A stretch of DNA of 15,346 nucleotides from an uncultured Oscillospiraceae bacterium (lineage in GTDB: Bacteria; Bacillota; Clostridia; Oscillospirales; Oscillospiraceae): NCBI GenBank assembly GCA_910588135.1, contig CAJUOT010000056.1:1-15346 (forward strand). The letters are read 5' to 3'. A program made the translations under genes and the position numbers. This document shows, in pieces, positions 1 through 7,346 of the stretch (its first letter is position 1; the number at the start of each line of letters is the position of its first letter). Under the pieces are notes generated by a model. The model worked only from the letters and a program-made list of their open reading frames with translations. It was not told the origin of the DNA and searched no databases.

Positions 1-531
1 GGTTCCGTCGGCTCCGTCGGCGCCGTCCGTCTTGTCCCCGTCCTCGCCTTCGTCCTTGTCCACCACGCCCTGGTCGCCCTGAATCTCAGGCAGTCTGCCC
101 ACGGCCATGATCTGGTTCAGCGCGTAGGTCTCCACGTTGCCCTTGCCGTCCTTGCCGAAGATGACCTGCTGGCCGTTGGACACGCCGGTGCCGACCACCA
201 CAACCTCCCGCTCTTCCAGGCTGTTGCCCTCCACAATGCCGATGGTGACCACCTTGCCCACCAGGGAGCTGGCATAGGTCATGATGCTGGTCTCGTTCAT
301 GTTTGTGATGGCGGTGATCATCTGCATCTGCACCATCTGGTTCATCATCTCGCTGGTATCCATGGCGTTGTCGATGCTCTGGTTCTGGAGCTGCACGATC
401 ATCAGCTGGAGGAAGTCCTGCATATTCAGCTCGGTGTTCCCCTTGCGGCTGGTGCTCTTGTCCGCCTTGGGCGTGTTGACCGCTTTGGTCAGGTTGGCGA
501 TGTCCGCCATGGAATACTGGCTGGTTCCCAT
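1..531 (-). CDS. flgD: Flagellar hook-capping / hook assembly protein FlgD (partial, 3' end outside the window)
   Basis: FlgD forms the transient cap under which hook subunits polymerise outside the cell. The frame is open for 177 codons from ATG at 531 to the window edge with no stop. Residues about 37-80 carry a FlgD-like segment beginning QDFLQLMIVQLQNQ, followed by a Met/Gln-rich helix. This is a degenerate version of the usual FLxLLxxQLQNQDP signature, because DP is replaced by SI. Residues about 88-150 look like the start of the beta-rich domain (SSLVGKVVTI). The last visible residues, about 158-177, are very acidic with repeated GAD units. An AAAGGAG site at 541-547 sits 9 bases before the ATG, and the gap to the fliK stop is 19 bases. 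The identity rests on this N-terminal motif and on the expected position after fliK. The missing C-terminus could change the domain picture. Confidence 0.88.
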   Translation of the reverse strand, partial: MGTSQYSMADIANLTKAVNTPKADKSTSRKGNTELNMQDFLQLMIVQLQNQSIDNAMDTSEMMNQMVQMQMITAITNMNETSIMTYASSLVGKVVTIGIVEGNSLEEREVVVVGTGVSNGQQVIFGKDGKGNVETYALNQIMAVGRLPEIQGDQGVVDKDEGEDGDKTDGADGADGT

Positions 532-550
532 AGAAATCCGCTCCTTTCGC

Positions 551-1702
551 TTAGAATTCCCCGTCCGCGGGGATGAGGCCCAGCCGCAGCTGCTGCATGA
601 AGTCCTGGGCGCTGGTGTGCTCCCGGCGGCTGCGGCGCTGCTGCTCCCGGCCGTCCTGGGCGTGGCCGTTGTGCCCGTCGTAGCTCTGCTGCTGGTTCTG
701 GTTCTGCTGGCTCTCCGGCTGGCGCTGAATCTCCACCTGGACGCTCTCCCGCACCCGGCTGCCCAGCAGCTCCTCCAGGTGGGAGGCATGGCGCTCCAGG
801 AGGGCTCTGGTGTCGTCGTTGCGGGCGCTGATGGCCACGGCCAGAACGCCGCCGCTCTTCATGCTCACCTGCACGGTAACCTCGCCCAGGTTCTCCGGGG
901 TCAGCCTGACGCTCACCGTGGACTCGCCCTTTTGCAGCGCCTGTGCCACCGCCGCGTCAATCTGCTCGGCCGCGTCGGCCCCGTCGGTCTGCTCCAGGTC
1001 GTAGGTCTCTCCCACCTTCACGGGCGCGGCCTCCACATCGTGGAAAATCTGCTGGGGGGCCTGCTCTGCGTCGGTGATCTCCACCTGGCTGTCCTCCCCA
1101 TCCTCTTCCTGGGGCTGGAGCTCCTTCACCGCCTGCTGGATGGTCTGGCCGGCCTCCTGGCTGACCACCTCTTCCAAGAGCTGCGCGGGGCCGTGCTCCA
1201 CGGTGGGGTCGGTGGCCTCCAGCATCGCGTCGGCCTGGGGGTCGGACACGTCCGCCGCCGGGGCGCCTGCTGCGCCGTCCACCAGCTGCTGCAGCTGCCG
1301 CATCTGGCCCTCGTCCAATCCGGCGACCGGGATCAGCACTCTGGTCCCGTCCAGCTCCGCCTGGACGTAGCTTCCGGGCATCAGCACCTGCCCCGTCTCT
1401 GGCTGGTAGTACGCCACGTTGGGCTGGGTCACGGCGTAGCCCTGTTCGGCCAGCTTTTTCACCTGTTCCAGGGTGTTCTCCGTCTTTTCAGCCGGGGCCT
1501 TGTCCTTTTTCGGGGCAATGGCCTCCGTCTTGCCCTTCCCCTCGGTCTTGGGCCGTTCCTCCAGCAGCGGGTCCTTCGCCTGGGATTTCTCCTCCAGCAG
1601 CTTCTGGAATTCGTCCGTCTCGCCGCCCTTGCCCGCCTTGGGCAGCTGGGTGGCGTTGGCCATAGTCTGGAGCATCGCCATTGTCACATTTGCCTGTTCC
1701 AT
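551..1702 (-). CDS. fliK: Flagellar hook-length control protein FliK
   Basis: FliK is the secreted ruler that measures the hook and switches the export apparatus to late substrates. The 383-residue product has a low-complexity, charged N-terminal and middle part rich in Glu, Gln, Lys and Ala, as expected for the flexible ruler region. A hook-domain (Flg_hook) segment lies at about residues 255-330 and is recognisable from VRLTPENLGEVTVQV followed by LAVAISARNDDTRALLERH. The tail after this, about 329-360, is rich in Gln, Asn and Arg. The start is supported by a near-perfect AAAGGAGGTG at 1711-1720. It follows fliJ after a 76-base gap that contains a hairpin, and precedes flgD by 19 bases. FliK sequences diverge quickly, so the call depends mainly on the C-terminal domain and operon position. 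Both agree. Confidence 0.93.
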   Translation of the reverse strand: MEQANVTMAMLQTMANATQLPKAGKGGETDEFQKLLEEKSQAKDPLLEERPKTEGKGKTEAIAPKKDKAPAEKTENTLEQVKKLAEQGYAVTQPNVAYYQPETGQVLMPGSYVQAELDGTRVLIPVAGLDEGQMRQLQQLVDGAAGAPAADVSDPQADAMLEATDPTVEHGPAQLLEEVVSQEAGQTIQQAVKELQPQEEDGEDSQVEITDAEQAPQQIFHDVEAAPVKVGETYDLEQTDGADAAEQIDAAVAQALQKGESTVSVRLTPENLGEVTVQVSMKSGGVLAVAISARNDDTRALLERHASHLEELLGSRVRESVQVEIQRQPESQQNQNQQQSYDGHNGHAQDGREQQRRSRREHTSAQDFMQQLRLGLIPADGEF

Positions 1703-1741
1703 TTCTCTTGCACCTCCTTTCCGTCTGTGAGATATCTATTT

Positions 1742-1766
1742 CCAAACGGCGTTGACGCCGGTTTGG
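1742..1766 (-). repeat. Intercistronic hairpin between fliJ and fliK
   Basis: The gap between fliJ and fliK holds a 25-base dyad. On the minus strand CCAAA, a bulged C and CGGCG pair with CGCCG and TTTGG around a TCAA loop. No T-run follows on either strand, so it does not look like a terminator. A role in RNA processing or stability is possible but unproven. Confidence 0.6.
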
Positions 1767-1778
1767 ACCCCAAATATT

Positions 1779-2231
1779 TTATGCGCCGATGCTGGCGCGG
1801 GCCCTGGCGGAGCTGACAAACTCGTCGATGAGGTTCTCCTCGCTCTTCTGCACCGCCTTATTGTACAGCTCCAGCTTCTTGTCCTTCAGCTTTTCAATGG
1901 AAGAGGTGTCGATCTTGGCGTCCACCACTTCCTGGCGCTTGGCCTCCTCCTGCCTTTTCAGCTCTTCCAGCTTTTCTGTCTCCCGCTGAATGTCCGCCTC
2001 CAGCACCCGCAGGCCGTTCTGGTAGAACATGGCGTCCATAATGGTCAGCCCCTCGGCCTTGCGCTGGCGGTATTCCTCGTTGCAGTCCCGGTAGTCCTGC
2101 CACACCGCCTCCAGCACGTCCTCCTGCTCCCGGACCTGGGCCAGGATGGCGGCGTGCTCGCCCTTGAGGGCGTCCAGCACCTGCTGCTTGTAGGCCAGCA
2201 CCGAATCCAGGGCAAATTTGAATTTCTTCAT
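1779..2231 (-). CDS. fliJ: Flagellar export chaperone / stalk protein FliJ
   Basis: FliJ is a small antiparallel coiled-coil protein that sits in the central pore of the FliI hexamer and links it to the FlhA export gate. The 150-residue product is almost wholly helical and charged, beginning with FKFALDSVLAYK, which matches the family's typical start (KFxF.LxxVLxxK). Long heptad-like runs of Glu, Lys, Gln and Leu continue to about residue 135. The length matches the family (about 145-150). A GAGGTG sequence 10 bases upstream (2242-2247) fits the ATG, and the fliI stop is 22 bases away. FliJ proteins have little sequence conservation, so the coiled-coil pattern, the N-terminal motif and the slot directly after fliI are the main support. 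Confidence 0.92.
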   Translation of the reverse strand: MKKFKFALDSVLAYKQQVLDALKGEHAAILAQVREQEDVLEAVWQDYRDCNEEYRQRKAEGLTIMDAMFYQNGLRVLEADIQRETEKLEELKRQEEAKRQEVVDAKIDTSSIEKLKDKKLELYNKAVQKSEENLIDEFVSSARARASIGA

Positions 2232-2253
2232 CTCTCTTCAGCACCTCGCGGGG

Positions 2254-3564
2254 TTATTTCAGCAGCTCGGCCATTTTTTCCACGCACTGTTCGTAGGAAA
2301 AGGCCTCGTTCACATCCTGGGTCAGAAAATCATTCACCGCGTCGATCTTGGACATGGCGTAGTCCAGCTTACGGTTGCTCCCCGGCTTGTAGGCCCCGAT
2401 GGCCACCAGATCGGCGTTCTTCTCATACACGCTCATGATATCCCGGATACGGGAGGCCAGCTGCCTGTGCTCCGGGGATACAATCTCCACCATCAGGCGG
2501 GAGATGCTGGCGCTCACGTCAATGGCCGGATAGTGGTTGGAGTTGGCCAGCTGCCGGGAAAGCACGATATGTCCGTCCAGAATGCCGCGCACGGTATCGG
2601 CGATGGGCTCGTTGGTGTCGTCGCCCTCCACCAGCACGGTGTACACCCCGGTGATGGAGCCCCGGCTGAAATTACCGCTGCGCTCCAGGAGCTTGGGCAT
2701 TTCCGCGTACATGGAAGGGGTATAGCCCCGGGCCACCGGCGGCTCTCCGATGGCGAGGCCGATCTCACGCTGGGCCATGGCGAAGCGGGTGAGGGAGTCC
2801 ATCATCAGCAGCACGTCGTACCCCTGGTCCCGGAAATACTCTGCGATGCCTGTGGCCACGCTGGGGCATTTCATGCGCAGCATGGCGGGCTGGTCGGAGG
2901 TGGCCACCACCAGGATGGACCGCTTCATCCCCTCTTCGCCCAGGTCCTTCTCCACAAACTCCAAAACCTCGCGGCCGCGTTCGCCCACCAGGGCGATGAC
3001 GTTGATATCCGCGGTGACGTTTTTCGCAATCATGCCCATCAGCGTGGATTTCCCCACGCCGGAGCCCGCGAATATCCCAATGCGCTGGCCCTTGCCGATG
3101 GTAATCATCCCATCAATGGCCTTCACGCCGAACTGGATGCGCTCCCGGATCGGGGGGCGCTGCAGGGGGTTGATGTAACCGCCGCCCACGCAGTAGGAGG
3201 TCCCCCCCTCGAAGGGGCCCTTGCCGTCGATGGGCTGGCCCAGGGCGTTGATGATGCGCCCCCGGAGGAATTCGCCCACCTGGAGGGTGAGCTGCGCGCC
3301 GGTGTTGCGCACGAAGTTGCCCGCCGAGATGCCGCTCATGTCCGAGTAGGGCATGAGCAGGATGTGGTCGTTCTTGAACCCCACCACCTCGGCGGTGACC
3401 TGCCCGCCGGAGTCGCCGTTGTAAATGCGGCAGATGTCCCCCACGGCGGCGCGTCCGCCGGAGGCCTCGATGGACATACCCACAATATTTTCAATTTTCC
3501 CCGTCAGGCTGTAGGGCTCCGCGTTGTACACCTGGCGGGTCATCTGCTGAAATACGGAAGGCAT
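2254..3564 (-). CDS. fliI: Flagellum-specific export ATPase FliI
   Basis: FliI is the cytoplasmic ATPase of the flagellar type III export apparatus, related to the F1 beta subunit. Counting from ATG at 3564 (436 residues), the P-loop GSGVGKST is at about 167-174. The Walker B strand ending in MMD, followed by SLTR, is at about 250-260. The alpha/beta ATPase signature PAIDVSASIS is at about 346-355. The N-terminal beta domain and the C-terminal helical domain are complete, and the length is normal. ATG at 3564 is preferred because GGTGGAG at 3571-3577 lies 6 bases upstream. An in-frame GTG at 3576 with a weaker GAGG is an alternative and would add 4 residues. The gene follows fliH after a gap that holds a hairpin and precedes fliJ by 22 bases. 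The family call is very secure. Confidence 0.98.
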   Translation of the reverse strand: MPSVFQQMTRQVYNAEPYSLTGKIENIVGMSIEASGGRAAVGDICRIYNGDSGGQVTAEVVGFKNDHILLMPYSDMSGISAGNFVRNTGAQLTLQVGEFLRGRIINALGQPIDGKGPFEGGTSYCVGGGYINPLQRPPIRERIQFGVKAIDGMITIGKGQRIGIFAGSGVGKSTLMGMIAKNVTADINVIALVGERGREVLEFVEKDLGEEGMKRSILVVATSDQPAMLRMKCPSVATGIAEYFRDQGYDVLLMMDSLTRFAMAQREIGLAIGEPPVARGYTPSMYAEMPKLLERSGNFSRGSITGVYTVLVEGDDTNEPIADTVRGILDGHIVLSRQLANSNHYPAIDVSASISRLMVEIVSPEHRQLASRIRDIMSVYEKNADLVAIGAYKPGSNRKLDYAMSKIDAVNDFLTQDVNEAFSYEQCVEKMAELLK

Positions 3565-3570
3565 GATCTT

Positions 3571-3577
3571 CTCCACC
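3571..3577 (-). promoter_or_regulatory. Ribosome binding site deciding the fliI start
   Basis: GGTGGAG on the minus strand lies 6 bases before ATG at 3564. It overlaps the alternative GTG codon at 3576-3574, which argues against that upstream start. Confidence 0.6.
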
Positions 3578-3588
3578 GGCCTGTGCCT

Positions 3589-3627
3589 CAGGGCTTCCTT
3601 CCCGGCCGGGGAGAGCGGGAAGCCCTG
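3589..3627 (-). repeat. Hairpin in the fliH-fliI gap
   Basis: Arms of 10 bases (3589-3598 and 3618-3627, CAGGGCTTCC with GGAAGCCCTG) are perfect complements. The 19-base loop itself holds a GC-rich CCGGCCGG palindrome. The structure fills most of the gap between the fliH stop and the fliI ribosome binding site. No T-run follows, so it is not an obvious terminator. Confidence 0.65.
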
Positions 3628-3636
3628 TTCCCTTGA

Positions 3637-4509
3637 TTAAAACAAACTGATGCCGGACGCGCTGTTGGCGGTGTCCGTGAGGATGGTGCGCAGGTTGTTC
3701 AGCTGGGTGGCGGCGCTGGCGTCCACGATCTCGTCGGGCATCTCAATGACGCAGGTGCCCGATTCGTCGTCCGCCATGGGGATGATGCGCACCCGGTCGG
3801 ACAGGGCGTTGAGCGCCCCGGACAGGGAGGCGGGAATCTGGCTGAGCCGCTTGGCGTCGCACTCGGAAATATAGATATGGACCCATTCCTTTTTCTTGCG
3901 CTTGTCGATGGCGGTCTGGATCATCCGGCTGATGACGTCGGCGCTGCTTTTCAGGCTGACGCACACCACCTTCTCCGCCACCGCCAGGGCCAGGTCCCGC
4001 AGGTCGTCCACGCTCTGGTCCATCTGCCGGTCCAGCGCCACGCTGGCCTGCCCCAGAAAGCGGTGGACCTCCTCCTCCAGGCGCTGGGCCTGCTCCTCCC
4101 GGAGCCGCCTGGACTCCTCGGCGGCCTGGGCCATCCCGGCCGCGTAGCCCTCCTGGTATCCCCCGTCCCGGGCGGCAGCAAATACATTCTCCGCCTCCCG
4201 GTCGGCGTCGTCCCTGGCCTGTTTCAAAATGCGTTCCGCGTCCCGCCGGGCGTCGGCCAGGATCTCCCCCGCCTGGATCTGGGCAAAGGTGATGGGGCTC
4301 TCCTTTACCTCCGGTTCCGGCTCCTCCTCCGGCTCCGGGTCGGACAGGAGCACGTCAAACCCCTCCTCCTCCGGCTCCGGTTCCGGGGGCAGCTCCTCCG
4401 GGACGGGCGGCGCCTCTTCCCGCTCCGGCTCCACCACCAGCTCCGCCGCGTCGGGGAAGCGGTAGGGCTCGGCCTTCGCCTTGGAAAACGCTTTGAATAT
4501 ATTAGGCAA
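3637..4509 (-). CDS. fliH: Flagellar assembly protein FliH (export ATPase regulator)
   Basis: FliH dimers bind FliI, restrain its ATPase and tether it to the rotor C-ring. From TTG at 4509 the product has 290 residues. Residues about 27-70 are strikingly rich in Pro and Glu. Residues about 75-155 form a charged helix typical of FliH, with a G-x3-G-x3-G motif at about 117-125 inside GYQEGYAAG. The C-terminal part (about 165-275) resembles the FliH/HrpE/V-ATPase subunit E domain. The TTG start is preferred because GGAAAGGA at 4518-4525 is well spaced and because it gives an 8-base overlap with the fliG stop, the same arrangement as fliF/fliG. A GTG at 4527 would add 6 residues, but its only purine run (AAGG) touches the start codon. 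The stop lies in the same frame as fliI downstream. Confidence 0.92.
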   Translation of the reverse strand: MPNIFKAFSKAKAEPYRFPDAAELVVEPEREEAPPVPEELPPEPEPEEEGFDVLLSDPEPEEEPEPEVKESPITFAQIQAGEILADARRDAERILKQARDDADREAENVFAAARDGGYQEGYAAGMAQAAEESRRLREEQAQRLEEEVHRFLGQASVALDRQMDQSVDDLRDLALAVAEKVVCVSLKSSADVISRMIQTAIDKRKKKEWVHIYISECDAKRLSQIPASLSGALNALSDRVRIIPMADDESGTCVIEMPDEIVDASAATQLNNLRTILTDTANSASGISLF

Positions 4510-5593
4510 TGATATCGTCCTTTCCACCCTTGGCGATCACGATCTCGTTCTTCTCCTCCAGATCGCGGATGATATCCACAATGCGCTGCTGCGCGTCCTC
4601 CACATCCTTCATGCGGACATTGGTGGTGATCTCCAGGTCGTCCCGGATATTCTGGGCCATACGGGTGGACATATTGCTGAGCAGCTTCTTGGAGACGTCC
4701 TCGTTGGCCGCCTTGAGGGCCAGCACCAGATCCCGCGGGTCGCAGTCCCGGACGAAGCGCTGCACGGAGCGGTCGTCCATGGTGATGATATCCTCGAATA
4801 CAAACATACGCTTGCGGATCTCGTCGGCCAGCTCCTGGTCGTAGGCGGACAGGCCGTCGAAAATGTTCTTCTCGCTGGTGCGGTCCAGGTTGTTCATCAC
4901 GTTGGCCACGTAGTCGATGCCGCCCACCTTGACGTTGGCGGTGGTGACAATGCTGGAGAACTTCTTGCGCATCTCCGCCTCAATGATCTTGACGGCGGTG
5001 GGGGATACGCTCTCGATCTTGGCCATGCTCCCCACCACCTGAATCTGCCGCTTCTCGTCCAGCTGGGCGATGACCCCGGCGGCCTTGTCGGGGTCCACGT
5101 AGGACAGCACCAGGGAGATGGTCTGGGGCCGCTCGTTCTGGAGGGCGGAGAACAGGGACTTCTCGTCCGCCTTCTCCATAAACGAGAAGTTGCGGTTCTG
5201 GAGGGACTTGGTCACCTTGCCCAGCAGCTCATCCGCCGTCTGGGCGCCGTACGCCTTCTCCAGCACCGTGCGGGCATATTCCAGCCCGCCCTCGGTGACC
5301 GCCCGGTTGGTGCGGCACAGCTGGTAGAACTCCTGAAGAATCGCCTCGGTCTGCTCCGAGCCCAGGAAGCCCATCTTGGCCACTTCCAGCGTGAGCTGCT
5401 CCACGTCCTCCGGGTCCATGTGCTTATAGAGCGCGGACGCCCGTTCCACCCCCAGGGCGATGATGACGGTGGCGGCCCGCTGCGCGCCGGTGAGGGGAAT
5501 CTCATTGGGGATGGGCTTCTTGCCCTTGGCCTCGGGGGGGGGCGCTTTCTGTTCCGCGATTGCGACTGCGGCCGCGGCCGCTGCGTCAGCCAT
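4502..5593 (-). CDS. fliG: Flagellar motor switch protein FliG
   Basis: FliG forms the rotor ring that binds the MS ring and generates torque against the stators. From ATG at 5593 the product has 363 residues, longer than the usual 330-340 because of an Ala/Pro/Lys-rich N-terminal extension of about 30 residues. The middle domain carries ERPQ at 154-157 in place of the better-known EHPQ. Aligning by eye to E. coli FliG, the torque residues K264, R281, D288, D289 and R297 correspond here to K294, R311, D318, D319 and R327, so all five are kept. The start is chosen because AAGGAGG at 5603-5609 is 9 bases before this ATG. An upstream ATG at 5602 touches that site directly. The gene overlaps the fliF stop by 8 bases and fliH by 8 bases, so translation is probably coupled. 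Confidence 0.97.
   Translation of the reverse strand: MADAAAAAAVAIAEQKAPPPEAKGKKPIPNEIPLTGAQRAATVIIALGVERASALYKHMDPEDVEQLTLEVAKMGFLGSEQTEAILQEFYQLCRTNRAVTEGGLEYARTVLEKAYGAQTADELLGKVTKSLQNRNFSFMEKADEKSLFSALQNERPQTISLVLSYVDPDKAAGVIAQLDEKRQIQVVGSMAKIESVSPTAVKIIEAEMRKKFSSIVTTANVKVGGIDYVANVMNNLDRTSEKNIFDGLSAYDQELADEIRKRMFVFEDIITMDDRSVQRFVRDCDPRDLVLALKAANEDVSKKLLSNMSTRMAQNIRDDLEITTNVRMKDVEDAQQRIVDIIRDLEEKNEIVIAKGGKDDIIA
4518..4525 (-). promoter_or_regulatory. Ribosome binding site deciding the fliH TTG start
   Basis: GGAAAGGA on the minus strand lies inside the 3' end of fliG. Its AAAGGA part is 8 bases before TTG at 4509. The site overlaps the alternative GTG at 4527-4525. Confidence 0.55.
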
Positions 5594-7289
5594 TGTCTCC
5601 ATCCTCCTTCAGCCAGCTCTTGATGAGCAGCGCGGCAACTTCCATATTTTCGTCCACATAGTCCCGAATGTTCTGCCGCAGTTCCATGCTCCGCTCGGTG
5701 TGCAGTTCCATCACATCCGCGCCGGCCACGGGATTCCCGTTCTCGTCCAGCACGGGCTGGATGACGGGTTGGCCGTCCGGCCCGATCTCCACCTGTCCGG
5801 GCATGGCCGTGGCCAGCAGCTCCTCCACGGCCTTCTGCTCCTCCGCCTGCTTTCTCTTTTTCCTGCGGCGGACCAGCAGGATAACCGTGACCAGGATCAC
5901 AACAAACAGCAGCAGCCCGCCCAGGGCAGCGTACACCACCCACTCGGGAATGCCCAGCCGCTCGAAGAAGGTGCGCTCAGGCTCGGGCTCCGGCGCGCGG
6001 TAGAACGCGTCGTTCAATACGGTGATCTTCCGGGCCAGATACTCCTCGGCGGTCATGCCCTCGGGCAGCTCCAGGGGGGGCACGATGCCGGCGGCGGTGG
6101 CTACGGCGGCGCTCACCCGGTCCACGTTCACCATCGGGTTGGTCACCGAGTCGATGGCCACCGACACGGTCACATTGGTCAGCGTGCCGGCGGTGATGGT
6201 CATCTGGGTCTGGGTCTTGGAATTGTCGAACTCAATCTGCCCCTCGCCCACCAGGCGGGCCAGGGCTTCCGCCAGGGTCTCCCCCTCCTCCACATAGGTG
6301 GGCAGGTCGGAGTTGGAGGAGGTCCCCACAATGCCGCCGGCGGCCACGTCGTCCCCCACCCGGACCTGATAGGAGTAGAACCGGCTGCCGATGATGCCGG
6401 CGCCGTTGGTGGAGCCGTCCTCGGCAAACTTGGGCAGGTGGACCACGTATTCGTTGACCGTCTTATCCCCCAGCTCCACCGTGCAGTTGACGGCCACCTT
6501 CACGTTGTCTTCACCGTAGATACCGGCTAAGTACTGGTAAATCTCATCTTGGAGCCTGTCGTTCCACTCCTGTTCCAGCTGGAGCTTCAGCCTTGAGGCG
6601 GCCTGGGCGTCGCTCACGCCGCTGCCCGTGCCGTCATAGGGATTGCCGTCGCTGTCCTCGATGGTCACGTCCTTGACGTTCAGCCCGGCCACGCCGCTGG
6701 CGATGTAGTTGCGGATGGCGTTGGCCTGCCTGTCGGTCAGGGTCCTGCCGTTCTGCATATAGAGCATCACGCCGGCGGACGCCTCCACCCGGTTGTTGCT
6801 GTCCAGCACATAGCTGTGATCCTCGCCCAGGTTGATGGTCACTTCCACGTCCCGCACCCCGGGGAACTGGCGGATGGTCTTTTTGTAGCTCTCAATGAGG
6901 GCGTCCAGCTCGGCCACGCGCCGCTCGGTCTCGGTGGACAGGGCGCCCACCCGCTCAAAATACCCGCTGTAGGTCGAGTTGGCGCTGGAGTACTGCTCCT
7001 GGAGCAAGCGGGCCTTCAGCGAGGGGGCCTGGCCCTCCGGCACCAGGATAGTGCCGGAGCCCTCCACCTTGTAGTCTGTGACCCCCTGCTCCTGAAGCCA
7101 GCTCTGCACAGTGGCCATTTCCTCGCCGGTCGCCCCGGCGATCAGGGTGGCGTAGGGCCTCGTATTCAGGAAAATCACAATGCCGATGGCCAGCGCAGCC
7201 ACCGTGACGGCAATGATAATCCAGATTTTTTTGGAAACTTTCCCAAGGGCCGTTTTCACCTTTTCCCAGTAGCCCTTCAGCTTTTCCAT
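5586..7289 (-). CDS. fliF: Flagellar MS-ring protein FliF
   Basis: FliF oligomerises in the membrane as the MS ring, the base on which the rotor and export gate assemble. From ATG at 7289 there are 567 residues. One membrane helix lies at about 22-41 (IWIIIAVTVAALAIGIVIF) and a second at about 451-473 (VVYAALGGLLLFVVILVTVI), followed by a basic RRRKKRK stretch. Between them are the YscJ/FliF ring-building domains (for example FPGVRDVEVTINLGE) and the FliF C-terminal region with AAGGIVGTSSNSDLP. The cytoplasmic tail ends with an amphipathic FliG-binding segment (LRQNIRDYVDEN...LLIKSWL). A GGGG run 7 bases upstream is a weak ribosome site. A TTG at 7295 would add two residues. It follows fliE after about 57 bases and overlaps fliG by 8 bases. 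Confidence 0.97.
   Translation of the reverse strand: MEKLKGYWEKVKTALGKVSKKIWIIIAVTVAALAIGIVIFLNTRPYATLIAGATGEEMATVQSWLQEQGVTDYKVEGSGTILVPEGQAPSLKARLLQEQYSSANSTYSGYFERVGALSTETERRVAELDALIESYKKTIRQFPGVRDVEVTINLGEDHSYVLDSNNRVEASAGVMLYMQNGRTLTDRQANAIRNYIASGVAGLNVKDVTIEDSDGNPYDGTGSGVSDAQAASRLKLQLEQEWNDRLQDEIYQYLAGIYGEDNVKVAVNCTVELGDKTVNEYVVHLPKFAEDGSTNGAGIIGSRFYSYQVRVGDDVAAGGIVGTSSNSDLPTYVEEGETLAEALARLVGEGQIEFDNSKTQTQMTITAGTLTNVTVSVAIDSVTNPMVNVDRVSAAVATAAGIVPPLELPEGMTAEEYLARKITVLNDAFYRAPEPEPERTFFERLGIPEWVVYAALGGLLLFVVILVTVILLVRRRKKRKQAEEQKAVEELLATAMPGQVEIGPDGQPVIQPVLDENGNPVAGADVMELHTERSMELRQNIRDYVDENMEVAALLIKSWLKEDGDNG
5603..5609 (-). promoter_or_regulatory. Ribosome binding site deciding the fliG start, inside fliF
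   Basis: AAGGAGG on the minus strand lies within the last codons of fliF, 9 bases before ATG at 5593. The ATG at 5602 immediately follows it with no spacer, so it is unlikely to be used. Confidence 0.75.
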
Positions 7290-7346
7290 GTTCAAGCCCC
7301 ATCAACCCCGCTTCTCCGCGTTCTTTCTCCTGTGCTGCCGCGCCGC

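Noticed and set aside
281..1816. Long plus-strand frame of 511 codons opposite fliK
   Set aside because: It is antisense to fliK and flgD. The protein is Leu/Gly/His-rich low complexity, as expected from reading a GC-rich gene backwards, and it has no recognised domain.
2218..3636. Plus-strand frame of 472 codons opposite fliI
   Set aside because: It is the reverse of fliI, a highly conserved gene. The His/Gly-rich product has no family motif, so it is a shadow frame.
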